This document shows positions 31,838 to 39,881 of a stretch of DNA of 64,000 nt, piece by piece (the first letter of the stretch is position 1; each line of letters opens with the position of its first letter). Location: the NCBI RefSeq assembly GCF_000744935.1, contig NZ_JQMW01000011.1, positions 806,001 to 870,000 of the forward strand, written 5' to 3'. The notes under the pieces were generated by a model. It was not told where the DNA came from, made no database searches, and saw only the letters and a program-made list of their open reading frames with translations. Source of the DNA: Clostridium sp. KNHs214. GTDB lineage: Bacteria > Bacillota > Clostridia > Clostridiales > Clostridiaceae. A program made the translations under genes and the position numbers.

Positions 31838-32371
31838 CTAAATTTCTTTCTCTATTTCTCTTATTCGATCTCGCAATTCAGCAGCCTTCTCATATTCTTC
31901 TGCAGCTATTACCTTTTGTAGTTTTTCTTTTAAATCTAAAATTGCTTTCTTTTTCAATATGTCCTTACCAGCTGTTTTAGGTATTTTTCCTATATGCTCA
32001 ACATTCCCTTGAACTCTTCTTATTACTGAATTTAATGTACTCCCAAAATTCTTATAACAATAGCTACATCCAAGCAAGCCTTTTTCTTTGAATTCACTAT
32101 AGGTAGTACCACAATGTTCGCATCTAGATTCCCTTGGCTGTTCCAAACTATTACTACCATTTTTGTTCATATAGTCCATTATTCCGCTTAATATGCTTTG
32201 AAAAGTGAAAGGAGATGCTAAATTGAATTCTGGTTCTATTTCTAAGTTTATATTTAATCCCTCTGTATTTTTAGCACATTCCTCACATAAATATAGTTCT
32301 TCCTTATGCCCATTTATTATCCTTGAAATATGCACTGTTGCTTCTTTCTTGTTACATACACTACATAACAC
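31838..32371 (-). CDS. mcsA: McsB activator McsA (UvrB/UvrC-motif zinc protein)
   Basis: McsA stimulates McsB kinase activity and modulates CtsR. The 177-aa protein has four CxxC motifs: CSVC (residues 3-6), CEEC (29-32), CEHC and CSYC, fitting two zinc sites. A C-terminal UVR coiled coil is present (LKEKLQKVIAAEEYEKAAEL). The start is GTG, 8 bases after GGAGGG. It follows ctsR across an 89-base gap containing an inverted repeat. Confidence 0.95.
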   Translation of the reverse strand: MLCSVCNKKEATVHISRIINGHKEELYLCEECAKNTEGLNINLEIEPEFNLASPFTFQSILSGIMDYMNKNGSNSLEQPRESRCEHCGTTYSEFKEKGLLGCSYCYKNFGSTLNSVIRRVQGNVEHIGKIPKTAGKDILKKKAILDLKEKLQKVIAAEEYEKAAELRDRIREIEKEI

Positions 32372-32390
32372 TTCTTATCCCTCCAAACTT

Positions 32391-32419
32391 TAAGCTACAT
32401 TAAGTATAATTGTAGCTTA
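32391..32419 (-). repeat. Inverted repeat between ctsR and mcsA
   Basis: Perfect 9-base arms TAAGCTACA/TGTAGCTTA flank an 11-base loop in the operon just before the mcsA ribosome site. No T-run is present, so an mRNA structure or processing point is more likely than a terminator. Confidence 0.5.
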
Positions 32420-32460
32420 TTAGCCCTAAAATTAGACTTTGCTCCTTACAAAAATACAAA

Positions 32461-32919
32461 CTACAATAGTATAACTGTAATCATAGACTTTAATATATCT
32501 GCCCTTAAAGTATTTCTATCTTGAGTATTATTTGATAGCGCTCTTTCATTTATGGCAGCCTTCATTATATTACTTTCTTTTTCACTTATATATCTAGCTT
32601 CATATAACCCTTCAATTATTTTCACCCCAGTATCATAAGTAATATTATTTCCAATTTTTTCATTTATAATACTAAACAGAGGTTTATAATTTTGAACTTG
32701 AATTCTTCTAATTCTAATACATCCTCCTCCACCCCTTTTACTTTCTATATAATAACCTTTATCGTTAGTAAATCTTGTAGTTAAAACATAATTTATTTGA
32801 GAAGGTGCACAACTAAAGTAATTGGCCAGTTCATTTCTTACTATTTCTAGTTCTTCCTCTTGATTTTCTTTCATCATGTCTTTTATAAATTCCTCTATAA
32901 TGTCGGATAATCTTGCCAT
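32461..32919 (-). CDS. ctsR: Class III stress repressor CtsR
   Basis: CtsR represses clp genes and its own operon until heat or protein damage inactivates it. The 152-aa protein has an N-terminal helix-turn-helix and the glycine-rich thermosensing wing (KRGGGGCIRI) near residue 63-72. The ATG follows GGAGAG. It is the first gene of ctsR-mcsA-mcsB-clpC. A CtsR-type direct repeat lies 17 bases upstream of the start, so autoregulation is supported by sequence. Confidence 0.96.
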   Translation of the reverse strand: MARLSDIIEEFIKDMMKENQEEELEIVRNELANYFSCAPSQINYVLTTRFTNDKGYYIESKRGGGGCIRIRRIQVQNYKPLFSIINEKIGNNITYDTGVKIIEGLYEARYISEKESNIMKAAINERALSNNTQDRNTLRADILKSMITVILL

Positions 32920-32935
32920 TTTTATCTCTCCTGAC

Positions 32936-32952
32936 TTTATCTTTCTTTGACC
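32936..32952 (-). promoter_or_regulatory. CtsR operator upstream of ctsR
   Basis: The direct heptad repeat reads GGTCAAA-GAA-AGATAAA on the minus strand; the first heptad is a perfect match to the CtsR consensus, the second matches 5 of 7, and the 3-base spacer fits. It lies just downstream of the -10 element. Confidence 0.78.
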
Positions 32953-32960
32953 TTAATTTC

Positions 32961-32989
32961 ATCATATTATTTTTACATCTTTTATGCAA
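32961..32989 (-). promoter_or_regulatory. Promoter of the ctsR operon
   Basis: TTGCAT, a 17-base spacer and TATGAT lie on the minus strand. The CtsR operator overlaps the expected transcription start. Confidence 0.75.
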
Positions 32990-33142
32990 TACATCTCTGA
33001 AATATTCTATTTCATATATATGTATATACATTAGTTTTTCTCTATTATTCTCAATATTATTCACATTTTCTAACATAAATAAAGTTCTAAATTTCAAATA
33101 GAGTTTCTTACTCAAACTGAAACTTAGAACTTATCAAAATAA

Positions 33143-33319
33143 CTATTTTATCCAAAACTTAGTCATTATTATTAATACTAAAGTTAAACAACCCACTAAT
33201 ATAAGTACAAAGGGCAAAATCACCTCTATACCTGCAATTGTAAGTGCCAATAAATCTTTAAATTGAAGCTTTTCACATACTTTTTCTTCTTTGTACAGTT
33301 CATTTTTCATATCTCCCAT
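33143..33319 (-). CDS. Small single-span membrane protein downstream of oppF
   Basis: This 58-aa frame starts at ATG 33317-33319 after GAGGAGAG and ends at TAG 33143-33145. The product has a charged N-terminal half (MGDMKNELYKEEKVCEKLQF) and one long hydrophobic segment at about residues 23-53, ending KFWIK. It starts 13 bases after the oppF stop and has the same orientation, so it is probably the last gene of the opp operon. I do not recognise the family. A small accessory subunit of the transporter is possible but is inference. Confidence 0.72.
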   Translation of the reverse strand: MGDMKNELYKEEKVCEKLQFKDLLALTIAGIEVILPFVLILVGCLTLVLIIMTKFWIK

Positions 33320-33332
33320 TTTATCTCTCCTC

Positions 33333-34307
33333 TTATACTAAGTGACAAGCCACAAAATGCTCTTTGTCAACTTCTCTATATTCTGGCATTTCTTCTGAAC
33401 ATCTTTTAATAGCATAGGGACATCTAGTATGAAACTTACACCCTGAAGGTGGATTTGCAGGACTTGGTATATCTCCCTTTAATATTATTCTATCTCTTCT
33501 CAAAGTAGGATCTGGTATTGGAACTGCTGATAATAAAGCCTTAGTATATGGATGTAATGGATTTTTGTATAACTCCTCTTTTGTAGCCATTTCTACTAAA
33601 GCTCCCAAATACATAACTCCCACTCTATGAGATATATGCTTAACTACACTTAAATCATGAGAAATAAATAAATATGAAAACCCCAGAGTTTCTTGAAGTT
33701 CTTGCATTAAATTTATAATTTGTGCCTGTATTGACACGTCTAATGCGGAAACTGGTTCATCTGCTACTATAAAATCTGGATTTAAAATAAGCGCTCTAGC
33801 TATACCTATTCTCTGCCTTTGTCCCCCAGAAAATTCATGAGGATATCGTTTTGTATGGTATGGAGCAAGTCCACAAACTTTTAGAGTTTCACCTACTCTA
33901 TCACTAACCTCTCCTTTAGAACATATTCCGTGATCTGTTAAAGCTTCTCCAACTATCTCACCAACAGTTAATCTAGGATTTAATGAACTATATGGATCTT
34001 GGAATATAAGTTGCATCTTAAGTCTTAACTTTCTCAATTGATGTTTATTGCATTTATATACATCCACATCCTTAAAATGTACCTTTCCATCTGTTTTATC
34101 CCACAGTCTCAATATGGTTCTACCTATAGTAGATTTACCACAGCCTGACTCTCCTACCAAACCTAAAGTTTCACCTTTATTTATACTAAAACTAACATCA
34201 TCTACAGCTTTTACATATCCTACAGTTCTTTGAAAAAAGCCCCCACTTATAGGGAAATACTTTTTTAAGTTTTCAACCTTTATCAATGTATCATTTCTTT
34301 CTTCCAC
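33333..34307 (-). CDS. oppF: Oligopeptide ABC transporter ATPase OppF
   Basis: OppF is one of two ATPases that power peptide import. The 324-aa protein has Walker [10 protein letters not shown] near residue 51-59, the Q-loop segment [13 protein letters not shown], signature FSGGQRQR and Walker B DFIVADEP. The C-terminal cysteine region typical of Opp/Dpp ATPases is present ([15 protein letters not shown]). The start is GTG, 8 bases after GGAGG, directly following the oppD stop. It partners OppD, OppB, OppC and OppA. Confidence 0.95.
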   Translation of the reverse strand: MEERNDTLIKVENLKKYFPISGGFFQRTVGYVKAVDDVSFSINKGETLGLVGESGCGKSTIGRTILRLWDKTDGKVHFKDVDVYKCNKHQLRKLRLKMQLIFQDPYSSLNPRLTVGEIVGEALTDHGICSKGEVSDRVGETLKVCGLAPYHTKRYPHEFSGGQRQRIGIARALILNPDFIVADEPVSALDVSIQAQIINLMQELQETLGFSYLFISHDLSVVKHISHRVGVMYLGALVEMATKEELYKNPLHPYTKALLSAVPIPDPTLRRDRIILKGDIPSPANPPSGCKFHTRCPYAIKRCSEEMPEYREVDKEHFVACHLV

Positions 34308-35291
34308 TTACTCCACCTCCTTTTCATAAAGCCAACAAGCTACTTCATGTCTATTCCCTTTATCTATTAAAGAAGGTATTCCTTTTTTACAATCCTCACA
34401 AGTTTTATTACATCTCTCATAAAAATAACAATACTCAGGCATACCTATAGGATTAGGCACTTGACCTGGAATAGAATAAAGTTTATCCTGTTCTTTATTT
34501 AATGCAGGTTTTGAGTTTAAAAGTCCTATGGTATAAGGATGCTTAGGATTCTTAAATAATTCTACTACTGGCGCTTTTTCCACTACTTTTCCAGCATACA
34601 TAACTACAACATAATCTGCCATTTCAGCAATAACACCTAAATCATGAGTTATGAGCATTATAGATGCTCCTATTTTATCTTTTAAATCCTTCATTAATTC
34701 TAAAATCTGAGCTTGAATAGTAACATCCAATGCAGTAGTTGGTTCATCTGCAATTAAAAGTTTAGGATTACAAGAAAGAGCCATAGCTATCATCGCTCTT
34801 TGCCTCATTCCTCCACTTAATTCATGAGGATAGCACTGAAACACCTCTTCTGCTCTAGGTATTCCTACTAATTTCAGCATTTCAATAGATCTCTTTTTAG
34901 CCTTTTCCTTATCTAATTTTTGGTGAAGTATTATAGTCTCACTTATTTGATATCCTATAGTGAGTACAGGATTTAAAGAAGTCATAGGTTCTTGAAAAAT
35001 TACAGCAATATCATTTCCCCTTATATTCCTCATATCTTCATCATTTAACTCTAAAATATTTTTATCTTCAAAATACATTTCTCCGCCCATAATTTTTCCT
35101 GGAGGATTAGGTATAAGTCTCATAAGAGACATAGCCGCAACACTTTTTCCGCATCCAGATTCACCTACCAATCCCAAAGTTTCTCCTTTTTTAATTTTAA
35201 AACTTACGTCATCCACTGCTTTCACAATTCCATCTTCTGTTTTAAAATATGTTTTTAAATTTTTTATTTCTACTAAGTCAGTATTATCCAC
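34308..35291 (-). CDS. oppD: Oligopeptide ABC transporter ATPase OppD
   Basis: This is the second ATPase of the oligopeptide importer. Walker A is GESGCGKSV, the signature LSGGMRQR, and Walker B KLLIADEP followed by TTALDVTIQ. The C-terminal cysteine cluster (CYFYERCNKTCEDCKKG) probably binds an iron-sulfur cluster, as known for some OppD proteins. I prefer the GTG at 35289-35291 (327 aa), 7 bases after AGGGGG; another GTG lies two codons upstream. It lies 11 bases after oppC and abuts oppF. Confidence 0.94.
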   Translation of the reverse strand: MDNTDLVEIKNLKTYFKTEDGIVKAVDDVSFKIKKGETLGLVGESGCGKSVAAMSLMRLIPNPPGKIMGGEMYFEDKNILELNDEDMRNIRGNDIAVIFQEPMTSLNPVLTIGYQISETIILHQKLDKEKAKKRSIEMLKLVGIPRAEEVFQCYPHELSGGMRQRAMIAMALSCNPKLLIADEPTTALDVTIQAQILELMKDLKDKIGASIMLITHDLGVIAEMADYVVVMYAGKVVEKAPVVELFKNPKHPYTIGLLNSKPALNKEQDKLYSIPGQVPNPIGMPEYCYFYERCNKTCEDCKKGIPSLIDKGNRHEVACWLYEKEVE

Positions 35292-35302
35292 ATCCACACC
35301 CC

Positions 35303-36187
35303 CTATACCTTTAGTTTAGGATCTAGTGCATCTCTCAAGCCATCACCAAATAAATTTATAGCCATAACTGTTAAAAATATGCACAAACCTGGTGGCGCCC
35401 AAACCCACATTCTATTTTTTAAGGTAAACATATCATTCACTTTTTGAACCATTTGTCCCCAAGAAGGTGTAGGCGGGGTTACTCCTAGTCCTAGAAAACT
35501 TAAAGTAGACTCTGTAAGTATAGCTCCTCCTATTCCTAATGTTGCAGAAACTATTATAGATGCAAAAGTATTAGGTAATAAATGCACAAACATCTTTCTT
35601 TTATCACTTAATCCTAAACATTCTGCCGCCTGCATGAATTCCTGCTCTCTCAGAGAAAGTATTTGTCCCCTTACTATACGACAAAGTGAAGGCCACCCTA
35701 GAAAACCTATTATAAACATAATCACATACATTCTATTTTCAGGTTTTATTTTCAAATCAGACATAACTGCAGCAAGCATTATAAGTATAGGAAGACCTGG
35801 TAAACACATAAACATATCCACTATTCTCATAATTACTGCATCTACTTTTCCACCGTAATACCCCGCAATAGCTCCCATTATACTTCCAATGGCAACCTCA
35901 ATTATAACTGCCAATATTCCTACCAATAAAGAAACTCTTCCCCCATACATAAGTCTGGTCAAAACATCTCTTCCCACTTCATCTGTTCCCAAAATATGTG
36001 CACTTGTTGGTGCTTTATACTTATCAATTAAACTCATAGTATCTGAGCCATAAGAAGAAAATAATGGTCCAACAAAAGAGAATAATATCATGAATATAAG
36101 TATAAACATGCCTACCATAGCTAATTTATTTTTTCTCAACCTTCTCATAACTATTTTAAAAGGACTTACTATTTCATTTTCTTTCAA
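35303..36187 (-). CDS. oppC: Oligopeptide ABC transporter permease OppC
   Basis: This integral membrane subunit has about six hydrophobic segments. The BPD-type EAA loop is visible as EQEFMQAAECLGLSDKRKMFVHLLP, cited in part, near residue 190. An N-terminal OppC extension domain precedes the channel part (LRKNKLAMVGMFILIF). The first possible start (GTG 36196) overlaps the AGGAGG site, so I chose the TTG at 36185-36187, 8 bases downstream of it (294 aa). It follows oppB closely. Confidence 0.92.
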   Translation of the reverse strand: MKENEIVSPFKIVMRRLRKNKLAMVGMFILIFMILFSFVGPLFSSYGSDTMSLIDKYKAPTSAHILGTDEVGRDVLTRLMYGGRVSLLVGILAVIIEVAIGSIMGAIAGYYGGKVDAVIMRIVDMFMCLPGLPILIMLAAVMSDLKIKPENRMYVIMFIIGFLGWPSLCRIVRGQILSLREQEFMQAAECLGLSDKRKMFVHLLPNTFASIIVSATLGIGGAILTESTLSFLGLGVTPPTPSWGQMVQKVNDMFTLKNRMWVWAPPGLCIFLTVMAINLFGDGLRDALDPKLKV

Positions 36188-36199
36188 CTTTTTCACCTC

Positions 36200-37162
36200 C
36201 TATTTATACCTTATTCTTGGATCTACTGCTGCATAAATTATATCCGCCAATAGATTTCCTAATAGAACTAGTAACGCTAGCAGCATATTTATACCCATTA
36301 ATAACGGATAGTCTCTTCCACTTACTGCATTTAATTCCACCGGTCCTATACCTGGCCACCCAAATATTGATTCAGTTACTATTGCTCCACTGAATAAACC
36401 TGGAAGCCAAAATCCAAGTAATGTAATAACAGGTATCATAGCATTTCTAAGTGCATGTCTATATATTACAACTTTTTCTTTAAGGCCTTTTGACCTAGCT
36501 GTTCTTATATAATCTTGTCTTATAACCTCCAACATACTTGATCTAGTATATCTCATAAGACCAGCCAAGCTTCCCAGAGTTAAAACTATAAGAGGTAACG
36601 CCATATGCCTCATTCCATCTAAAAATTTTGCCATTCCCACCGCATTGCTCCCAGCGGTAAACATACCCGCTACCGGAAAAATATGTGTGTCCACTGCTAA
36701 CCACTTCATTAATAATTCACCAAAGAAAAATGAAGGCATTGATATACCAAACAAGGCAAATATAGTAAAAAAATAGTCAAAGCCTGAATACTGCTTAGTA
36801 GCGGAGGCCACTCCTATAGGAATAGAAATGATTATTGCAAGAATAAATGATACTATAGAAAGTTTAAATGAATTCCATATATATGTATTCATTACTTTCC
36901 CCACTGGCTGTTTATAATAAAAAGATTTTCCCCAATCACCCTTAAGTGCTTTTTTAAACCAAACTCCATATTGTACTATAGTTGGCTTATCTAAGCCCTC
37001 CTGTCTTCTTAATTCTTGCTTTGCCTTCAAACTCATTCGAGGGTCTATTTTACCTGTTAATGGATCCCCAGGCGCTAGATGAATAAGTAAAAATATAAGC
37101 AAAGAAGCCCCCAAAAGAATAGGTATCATCTGAAGAACTCTCCTCAAAACATAATTTTTCAT
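36200..37162 (-). CDS. oppB: Oligopeptide ABC transporter permease OppB
   Basis: OppB is the other channel subunit, with six predicted membrane segments and the loop QDYIRTARSKGLKEKVVIYRHALRNA (in part) that contacts the ATPases. I start at the ATG at 37160-37162 (320 aa, MKNYVLRRVLQMIPILLG), because AGGGGG precedes it at good spacing, while the longer frame lacks a site. A stable palindrome lies between oppA and this gene. Confidence 0.93.
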   Translation of the reverse strand: MKNYVLRRVLQMIPILLGASLLIFLLIHLAPGDPLTGKIDPRMSLKAKQELRRQEGLDKPTIVQYGVWFKKALKGDWGKSFYYKQPVGKVMNTYIWNSFKLSIVSFILAIIISIPIGVASATKQYSGFDYFFTIFALFGISMPSFFFGELLMKWLAVDTHIFPVAGMFTAGSNAVGMAKFLDGMRHMALPLIVLTLGSLAGLMRYTRSSMLEVIRQDYIRTARSKGLKEKVVIYRHALRNAMIPVITLLGFWLPGLFSGAIVTESIFGWPGIGPVELNAVSGRDYPLLMGINMLLALLVLLGNLLADIIYAAVDPRIRYK

Positions 37163-37184
37163 TTTATACCCCCTATCTCTATTC

Positions 37185-37217
37185 ATATGTGCCTAGTAAC
37201 CTATACTAGGCACATAT
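37185..37217 (-). other. Intercistronic hairpin between oppA and oppB
   Basis: Arms ATATGTGCCTAGTA/TACTAGGCACATAT form a 14-bp stem with a small loop in the gap after oppA. It lacks a strong T-run and probably stabilises the oppA message or partly attenuates the downstream genes. Confidence 0.7.
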
Positions 37218-37229
37218 TTAAAGATACCC

Positions 37230-38957
37230 TTATTTAATTTCTGCTTTATATATATCTATTGTAAAATCAATATAAGGTGATAAATCAAGACCTTTAACCT
37301 TTGAACTTACTGCCCACATATCTTTACTCATATCCAAGAATATATATGGCAAATCATCGTTAGCTATCTGTAACCATTTTTTATATATTTCTTTTCTTTC
37401 TTCCAATTTAGTTGTCTTTAATCCTTCTTGTAATAATTTTTCTCCATCTTCATTTCTCCATCCACCTGAATTAAATCCACCTTTTACATCTTGAGAAAAA
37501 CCAAATATGCCAAGTGAATCTGGATCTATACTTAAGACCCAAGACATATTAAACATTTCAAAATTTTGTTCATCGTAAACCTTAGTACATAAGGTTGCAA
37601 ATTCCATTATCTCTGGAACTACATCTATACCTAGCTTTTTCCAATTTTCTTTTACTATTGGTATTAAGGTTTCAACATATTTGCTTCCGCTATAAGTATA
37701 CCAAGATATGGTAAATTTCTTGCCATCTTTATATCTAAAACCATCATCCTTTTTAACCCAGCCAGCTTCATCCAATAATTTATTAGCTTTATCTGCATCA
37801 TATTCATATTTATTTAAATCATCTGTATATGCCCAAGAAACTGGTGACACTGGTCCATTACATACATCTGCGTATTCACCAAAGTATGCATTAGCAAATC
37901 CCTTCCTGTCTAAACCATATGCTAAAGCCTGACGAACTCTCTTATCTTTAAATTTTTCATTTCTTAAATTTAGTCCCATATATCCATATCCATTGCCTGG
38001 ATAAAGCTGCATATTTAAGAATCCTGCATCCTTCAATTCTTGAATATTCTCTGGTTTTGCTGATACTCTACAAACATCCACTTCTCCAGCTTTTATCTGT
38101 TGCATCATGTTTTCTGCAGTAACAGCTTTTAATACAACTTTCTTTATCTTAGGTTCACCCTTCCAATATTTAGGGTTCTTTTCTAGAACAACTTCTTGAC
38201 CTGGTTTATATTCCTTAAATATATACGGTCCTGAACCTATTGGCTTTAAAAATTTATCCTCTAACTCTTTAATTTTACCTTTTTCAAAACCATAGTATTT
38301 TTTAGGCATTATTCCATATCCAAAATCATAGATAGCTGGTGCCTTAGGCTCTGTCAATGTAAATGAAATAGTATATGGATCTACAACCTTTATTCCTTCA
38401 ACCTCTTTTGCATCACCCTTATGGTATTTTTCATACCCTACTAATTTTTCTACAGCATCAAATCTTGAGCCCTTATAGTTCGGATCACACATAGCAGTAT
38501 AAGTAAATGCTACGTCTTCAGCTGTAAGCTCATCTCCACTTGAAAACTTAATTCCCTTCTTCAATTTAAATGTGTATGTTTTTCCATCCTCTGATATTTC
38601 CCATTTTTCTGCTACATTAGCTGTTGGATTTCCTTCTGCATCATTGGAAACCATACCATCATAAATAAGACTACATACATAAGAATCATCTACTGTACCT
38701 GAATATATAGAATTAAACTTTCCTTCTGGTGCACTAAATCCTATAATTATCATGTCCTTTCTATTTTTCGACACATCTGGTAGTCCATTAGGATTTGATG
38801 CTTTTATAATCTCTGTGTGTTTTGAAGCTGATTTTATTTCTTCTTCCTCCACCTTAGGTTTCTTAGCATCTGGTTTTGGCTTATCTTTACAAGCCGTAAA
38901 TACAAATGCAAAAGTCATAGCTAATGATAAAAGTGCTAAAAGTTTTCTTTTTTTCAT
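37230..38957 (-). CDS. oppA: Oligopeptide-binding lipoprotein OppA
   Basis: This 575-aa solute-binding protein of family 5 captures peptides outside the cell and presents them to OppBC. A lipoprotein signal peptide is clear: KKRK, a hydrophobic core, then FTAC with the lipidated cysteine at residue 23. The family 5 segments VAEKWEISEDGKTYTFKLKKG and RVRQALAYGLDRKG occur in the expected places, given in part. It is the first gene of oppABCDF and is followed by a hairpin, consistent with higher expression of the binding protein. Confidence 0.95.
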   Translation of the reverse strand: MKKRKLLALLSLAMTFAFVFTACKDKPKPDAKKPKVEEEEIKSASKHTEIIKASNPNGLPDVSKNRKDMIIIGFSAPEGKFNSIYSGTVDDSYVCSLIYDGMVSNDAEGNPTANVAEKWEISEDGKTYTFKLKKGIKFSSGDELTAEDVAFTYTAMCDPNYKGSRFDAVEKLVGYEKYHKGDAKEVEGIKVVDPYTISFTLTEPKAPAIYDFGYGIMPKKYYGFEKGKIKELEDKFLKPIGSGPYIFKEYKPGQEVVLEKNPKYWKGEPKIKKVVLKAVTAENMMQQIKAGEVDVCRVSAKPENIQELKDAGFLNMQLYPGNGYGYMGLNLRNEKFKDKRVRQALAYGLDRKGFANAYFGEYADVCNGPVSPVSWAYTDDLNKYEYDADKANKLLDEAGWVKKDDGFRYKDGKKFTISWYTYSGSKYVETLIPIVKENWKKLGIDVVPEIMEFATLCTKVYDEQNFEMFNMSWVLSIDPDSLGIFGFSQDVKGGFNSGGWRNEDGEKLLQEGLKTTKLEERKEIYKKWLQIANDDLPYIFLDMSKDMWAVSSKVKGLDLSPYIDFTIDIYKAEIK

Positions 38958-39030
38958 TTATATATTGCATCTCCCTTTTCTTATCACTTTAATATTATAT
39001 ATAAGATTTCATTATAATTTTTAGAACAAT

Positions 39031-39069
39031 AAAAAGGATTCTAGAGAAATATTTCATCTAGAATCCTTT
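39031..39069 (-). terminator. Intrinsic terminator after the membrane protein gene
   Basis: Perfect arms AAAGGATTCTAGA/TCTAGAATCCTTT are followed by TTTTTATT on the minus strand. It separates the upstream gene at 39134-39622 from oppA. Confidence 0.85.
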
Positions 39070-39133
39070 ACCTATTATAATTATTAACAATATTTTATTT
39101 TTTCTATCTGCCATCATAAAAATATTTGAATAA

Positions 39134-39622
39134 TCAATAAATAATATTTTTAAAGCAACCTTTATTCTCCACCTTACTATATTTTGACAATTTAAATATG
39201 AAAGTCCTTTGATCCTTAATACACATATTCTTCTTAACTATTGACACATAGCTTTTATCATAATTTAAAATTAATAATATCTTGTCCTCCATATTTATGA
39301 CCTTTTTAATATCTTCCGCATTTATAACTGTTTTATCACACAACATTCTAGGATATATGGTAATTTCTTTTCCGATAAACCTCACATATATTCTAGTCAT
39401 TAAATTCATTTTATCCATGGAAAACACTAAAAAAACCACTGCAGTTATTATTACTAATATATTTAAATATTTTAAGTTATTATTTCTACTACCTTTTATG
39501 TTTATATACATTAAAAAAATAATGCATAAAAGAAAAGCTATAAAACATACAATACCTTCTACATCAACATTAGGTTTTGTCTTTATTTCAATAGGACTTT
39601 CTTCAATATCTTTACTTAACAA
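39134..39622 (-). CDS. Membrane protein of unknown function
   Basis: This 162-aa protein has two hydrophobic segments (about residues 25-42 and 54-68) joined by a short basic loop (KGSRNNNLKY). A cytoplasmic-like C-terminal domain follows, with a strand-rich pattern (GKEITIYPRMLCDKTVINAEDIKKV) that recalls PH-like membrane protein domains. The start is TTG after GAGGAG; no ATG fits. It stands alone between a palindromic element and oppA, with its own terminator. No family assignment can be made safely. Confidence 0.7.
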   Translation of the reverse strand: MLSKDIEESPIEIKTKPNVDVEGIVCFIAFLLCIIFLMYINIKGSRNNNLKYLNILVIITAVVFLVFSMDKMNLMTRIYVRFIGKEITIYPRMLCDKTVINAEDIKKVINMEDKILLILNYDKSYVSIVKKNMCIKDQRTFIFKLSKYSKVENKGCFKNIIY

Positions 39623-39756
39623 AGTTCCAACACTCCTCTTTATTATTCTAATTATAATAATATCACTTCAACTGTACCTAGTGTTTACAAATTTATTACA
39701 GTTTTGTTATAGCTATAAATCATATTATCATAAAAAATTATAAATACCTAGTATAA

Positions 39757-39858
39757 AAAAAGCGGCTGTGGCATTAAGAAATTCATATACAATATATTGG
39801 TTTGAAATTTAATAGCAAACACAATGTGTTGTAGAATTTATTCTTAGTACCACAGCCC
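39757..39858. repeat. Long imperfect palindrome (candidate MITE or large hairpin terminator)
   Basis: About 100 bases fold as one imperfect hairpin. The outer arms are GGCTGTGG/CCACAGCC, followed by TAAGAA-type and ACAA.A.ATTG-type complementary blocks on both sides. The left edge has an A-run, which is a T-run for minus-strand transcripts coming from the ABC exporter gene. Most differences between the arms would be G-U pairs in plus-strand RNA. Confidence 0.65.
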
Positions 39859-39881
39859 TATATTTTCTTATATATTAATTT

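Noticed and set aside
32831-33115. 94-codon minus-strand frame overlapping ctsR
   Set aside because: It runs through the ctsR promoter and operator and overlaps ctsR in another frame, with no ribosome site.
39282-39743. 153-codon plus-strand hydrophobic frame
   Set aside because: It is antisense to the 162-aa membrane protein, whose start, terminator and composition are better supported.
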